Positions 60,659-64,000 of a stretch of DNA of 64,000 bases are shown here, one piece after another; position 1 is the first letter of the stretch; each line of letters starts with the position of its first letter. Both the position numbers and the translations under genes were made by a program. The notes beneath the pieces were generated by a model, which worked only from the letters and a program-made list of their open reading frames with translations, was not told the origin of the DNA and did no database searches. Source of the DNA: Candidatus Gastranaerophilales bacterium (lineage in GTDB: Bacteria > Cyanobacteriota > Vampirovibrionia > Gastranaerophilales > Gastranaerophilaceae); the NCBI GenBank assembly GCA_944324855.1, contig CALUXY010000002.1, positions 1-64,000 of the forward strand, given 5' to 3'.

Positions 60659-61470
60659 TGAAAACAACGGTAAGAACTATTAATAAACTTAAATCAGACG
60701 GTCAAAAAATAACAGTTTTGACCGCTTATGATTATTCAACCGCAAAATATTTAGATGAGGCAGGGGTTGATATTATTCTGGTAGGGGATTCACTTGCAAA
60801 TGTAGCGCTAGGTTATGACTCTACTCAAAAAATAACAATGGAAGAAATGCTTGTATTCACAGGAGCTGTATCAAGAGGTGTTAATAAGGCTATGGTAGTC
60901 GGAGATATGCCGTTTATGTCATTCAACGTATCTATTGAAAAAGCTCTTGAAAATGCCGGCAAAATGATTAAAGCAGGTGCTTCTGCCGTGAAAATTGAAG
61001 GGTGCAGTGATTATATTTTAAACGTTGTAAAAAGATGTACTGAATCCGGAATTCCTGTAATGGCACATTTAGGATTTACACCGCAGTATATTCATTCAAT
61101 CGGCGGACACAGAATCCAGGGAAAAACATTATCAGATACTGAATATATACTTGAACAGGGTAAAAAATTACAGGCTGCCGGTGCGTTTTCATTAGTTTTG
61201 GAGCTTGTGCCGGAAGAAAATGCAAAGTATATTACTGAAAATCTGGATATTCCGACAATCGGAATCGGAGCGGGGAAATACTGTTCCGGACAGGTACTTG
61301 TATCTGATGATATGCTCGGGAAATTTTCTGATTACGTCCCGAAATTTGTCAGACAGTACGCAAATTTAAAAGATGTTATACTAAATGCCGCAAAATCTTA
61401 CTGCGACGATGTAAGAAACGGGCGATATCCCGATGAGAAAGAGGTTACACATGTTAGTTCACAAAATTAG
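60658..61470 (+). CDS. panB: 3-methyl-2-oxobutanoate hydroxymethyltransferase
   Basis: PanB makes ketopantoate on the route to pantothenate and CoA. The 270-residue protein has LTAYDYSTAKYLDEAGVD, VGDSLANVALGYDST, VKIEGC, MAHLGFTPQ and GIGAGKYCSGQVLV with expected metal and substrate residues. It starts on the yvcK stop as TAATG and overlaps panC by 20 bases, so yvcK, panB and panC are translationally coupled. Confidence 0.95.
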   Translation: MKTTVRTINKLKSDGQKITVLTAYDYSTAKYLDEAGVDIILVGDSLANVALGYDSTQKITMEEMLVFTGAVSRGVNKAMVVGDMPFMSFNVSIEKALENAGKMIKAGASAVKIEGCSDYILNVVKRCTESGIPVMAHLGFTPQYIHSIGGHRIQGKTLSDTEYILEQGKKLQAAGAFSLVLELVPEENAKYITENLDIPTIGIGAGKYCSGQVLVSDDMLGKFSDYVPKFVRQYANLKDVILNAAKSYCDDVRNGRYPDEKEVTHVSSQN

Positions 61471-62308
61471 TGAAGTAAAAGAAAAAGTTAAAGAATGGCG
61501 TGGTGATAAAAATATCAAAATCGGACTTGTTCCGACAATGGGAGCTTTACATGCGGGTCACGCAAGTTTGATTAAAAAAGCTGTTGAAACATGTGACAAA
61601 GTTATTGTGTCAGTTTTTGTAAATCCTATCCAATTCTGTCCGGGCGAAGACTATAACGAATATCCGAGAACTTTGGATAAAGATGTTGAACTTGCGGAAT
61701 CAATAGGGGCAGATTTGGTTTTTGCTCCATCTCCTGATGAAATGTACGGAAAAGGACAAAGACTATCAAATGATACACTTGCTTATGTTGTACCTCCGTT
61801 TTTCTATGTTGATAAACTGTGCGGCAAATCCCGTGTAGGACATTTTGACGGGGTTTGTACGGTTGTTGCAAAATTGTTTAACATATCAGGAGCGGACTAT
61901 GCTTTCTTCGGGCAAAAAGATGCGCAGCAGCTTGTTATAATAAAGAAGTTTGTTAAAGATTTAAATTTCCCGATAGAAATTATTTCTTGCCCGATAGTAA
62001 GAGAAGAATCAGGGTTGGCATTGAGTTCCCGTAACAAGTATCTGTCCGGCGAAGGGAAAAAAGATGCACTTGTGTTATCAAAAATTTTGTTTAATATAAA
62101 AGCTTGCTACGAAAAAGGTATCACTGATGTTGCGGCTCTTAAAGAAACAGCGTTTTCATATCTTACAGATAAACATGATATGGAATATTTAGAGTTTGTA
62201 GACAAAGATAATTTAGAAGACAAGACAAAAGCAGATAATAATACACTCGTTTTAATTGCCTGCCGTGTTGAAGGCGTAAGATTAATTGACAATATATTAT
62301 TGGCTTAG
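61451..62308 (+). CDS. panC: Pantothenate synthetase
   Basis: PanC joins pantoate and beta-alanine using ATP. The 285-residue protein has LVPTMGALHAGHASLI with the HxGH motif, VSVFVNPIQF, GHFDGVCTVVAKLF, FGQKDAQQ and LALSSRNKYL. ATG 61451 is chosen because GAGG (61441-61444) is 6 bases upstream; an upstream in-frame ATG at 61433 has none. No panD is seen nearby. Confidence 0.95.
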   Translation: MLVHKISEVKEKVKEWRGDKNIKIGLVPTMGALHAGHASLIKKAVETCDKVIVSVFVNPIQFCPGEDYNEYPRTLDKDVELAESIGADLVFAPSPDEMYGKGQRLSNDTLAYVVPPFFYVDKLCGKSRVGHFDGVCTVVAKLFNISGADYAFFGQKDAQQLVIIKKFVKDLNFPIEIISCPIVREESGLALSSRNKYLSGEGKKDALVLSKILFNIKACYEKGITDVAALKETAFSYLTDKHDMEYLEFVDKDNLEDKTKADNNTLVLIACRVEGVRLIDNILLA

Positions 62309-62367
62309 AACTATGTTTGTGTTCTAATAATAGATGTATATAGCATTAATAGGAGAGATTTAAATTT

Positions 62368-63974
<1,607 letters not shown>

Positions 63975-64000
63975 TGTTAAGATTTTGAGCATGCCTGAAA

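Overview
The window is AT-rich bacterial chromosome with short intergenic gaps and no photosynthesis genes. It encodes an outer-membrane lipopolysaccharide export module (lptB, an LptF/LptG permease), a VKOR-thioredoxin fusion, a membrane-anchored YvcK, and an efp-accB-accC gene order of the kind seen in Cyanobacteria. It also carries many small proteins with a recurring N-terminal PSF/PSYNA/VSFG motif and two SQAR-type proteins with conserved ends. Together these suggest a non-photosynthetic relative of Cyanobacteria, most likely a gut Gastranaerophilales/Melainabacteria member. This placement is inference from gene content; no 16S rRNA gene is present. I saw no rRNA, tRNA, CRISPR array, insertion sequence or prophage.

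Region by region: 0-4.5 kb holds a ribbon-helix-helix regulator, a candidate anti-Shine-Dalgarno small RNA, a SprA-like metallopeptidase, nagZ, a TPR-like exported protein, a 51-bp tandem repeat and a lineage-type membrane protein. 4.5-13 kb holds clpB, three lineage-specific proteins (one with a broken 5' end) and a SNF2 helicase. 12.8-14.3 kb is an anti-sigma / ECF sigma / CpxP-like envelope-stress module. 14.3-18 kb holds a RelA/SpoT-domain protein and the Lpt genes with a phosphodiester glycosidase. 18-26.5 kb holds mnmG, a soluble histidine kinase and a PC4-priA-birA-PLD operon. 26.5-33 kb holds the first SQAR protein, aroQ, folE2 and efp-accB-accC. 33-38.5 kb is an operon of glgC, a sugar transporter, a PMK-like kinase and an ArnC/ArnT-like glycosyltransferase pair.

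38.6-41.7 kb holds a strong promoter with a short RNA, three 105-bp tandem repeats, a divergent annexin/EF-hand-like protein and the second SQAR protein. 41.7-45.1 kb is VKOR-DsbA, queH, a DUF6485-like protein and pepA. 45.1-45.8 kb is a gene-free, highly palindromic stretch. 45.8-47.2 kb encodes two paralogous PSYNAVQ proteins. 47.3-54.4 kb holds ade and an overlapping operon of sigma factor, gcvPB, CoA-activase-like protein, membrane protein and miaA. 54.4-56 kb is rpsL-rpsG (without fusA/tuf) followed by a cluster of palindromic repeats. 56-64 kb holds a formyltransferase, ribF, an HD protein, pxpA, yvcK, panBC, ndk and tgt.

Connections: folE2, queH and tgt serve queuosine synthesis; mnmG, miaA and tgt modify tRNA; birA can biotinylate AccB for AccC; panB/panC lead toward CoA. 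A notable global signal is that at least ten genes have a -10-like hexamer ending 6 or 7 bases before the start codon and no Shine-Dalgarno sequence, which implies leaderless mRNAs.
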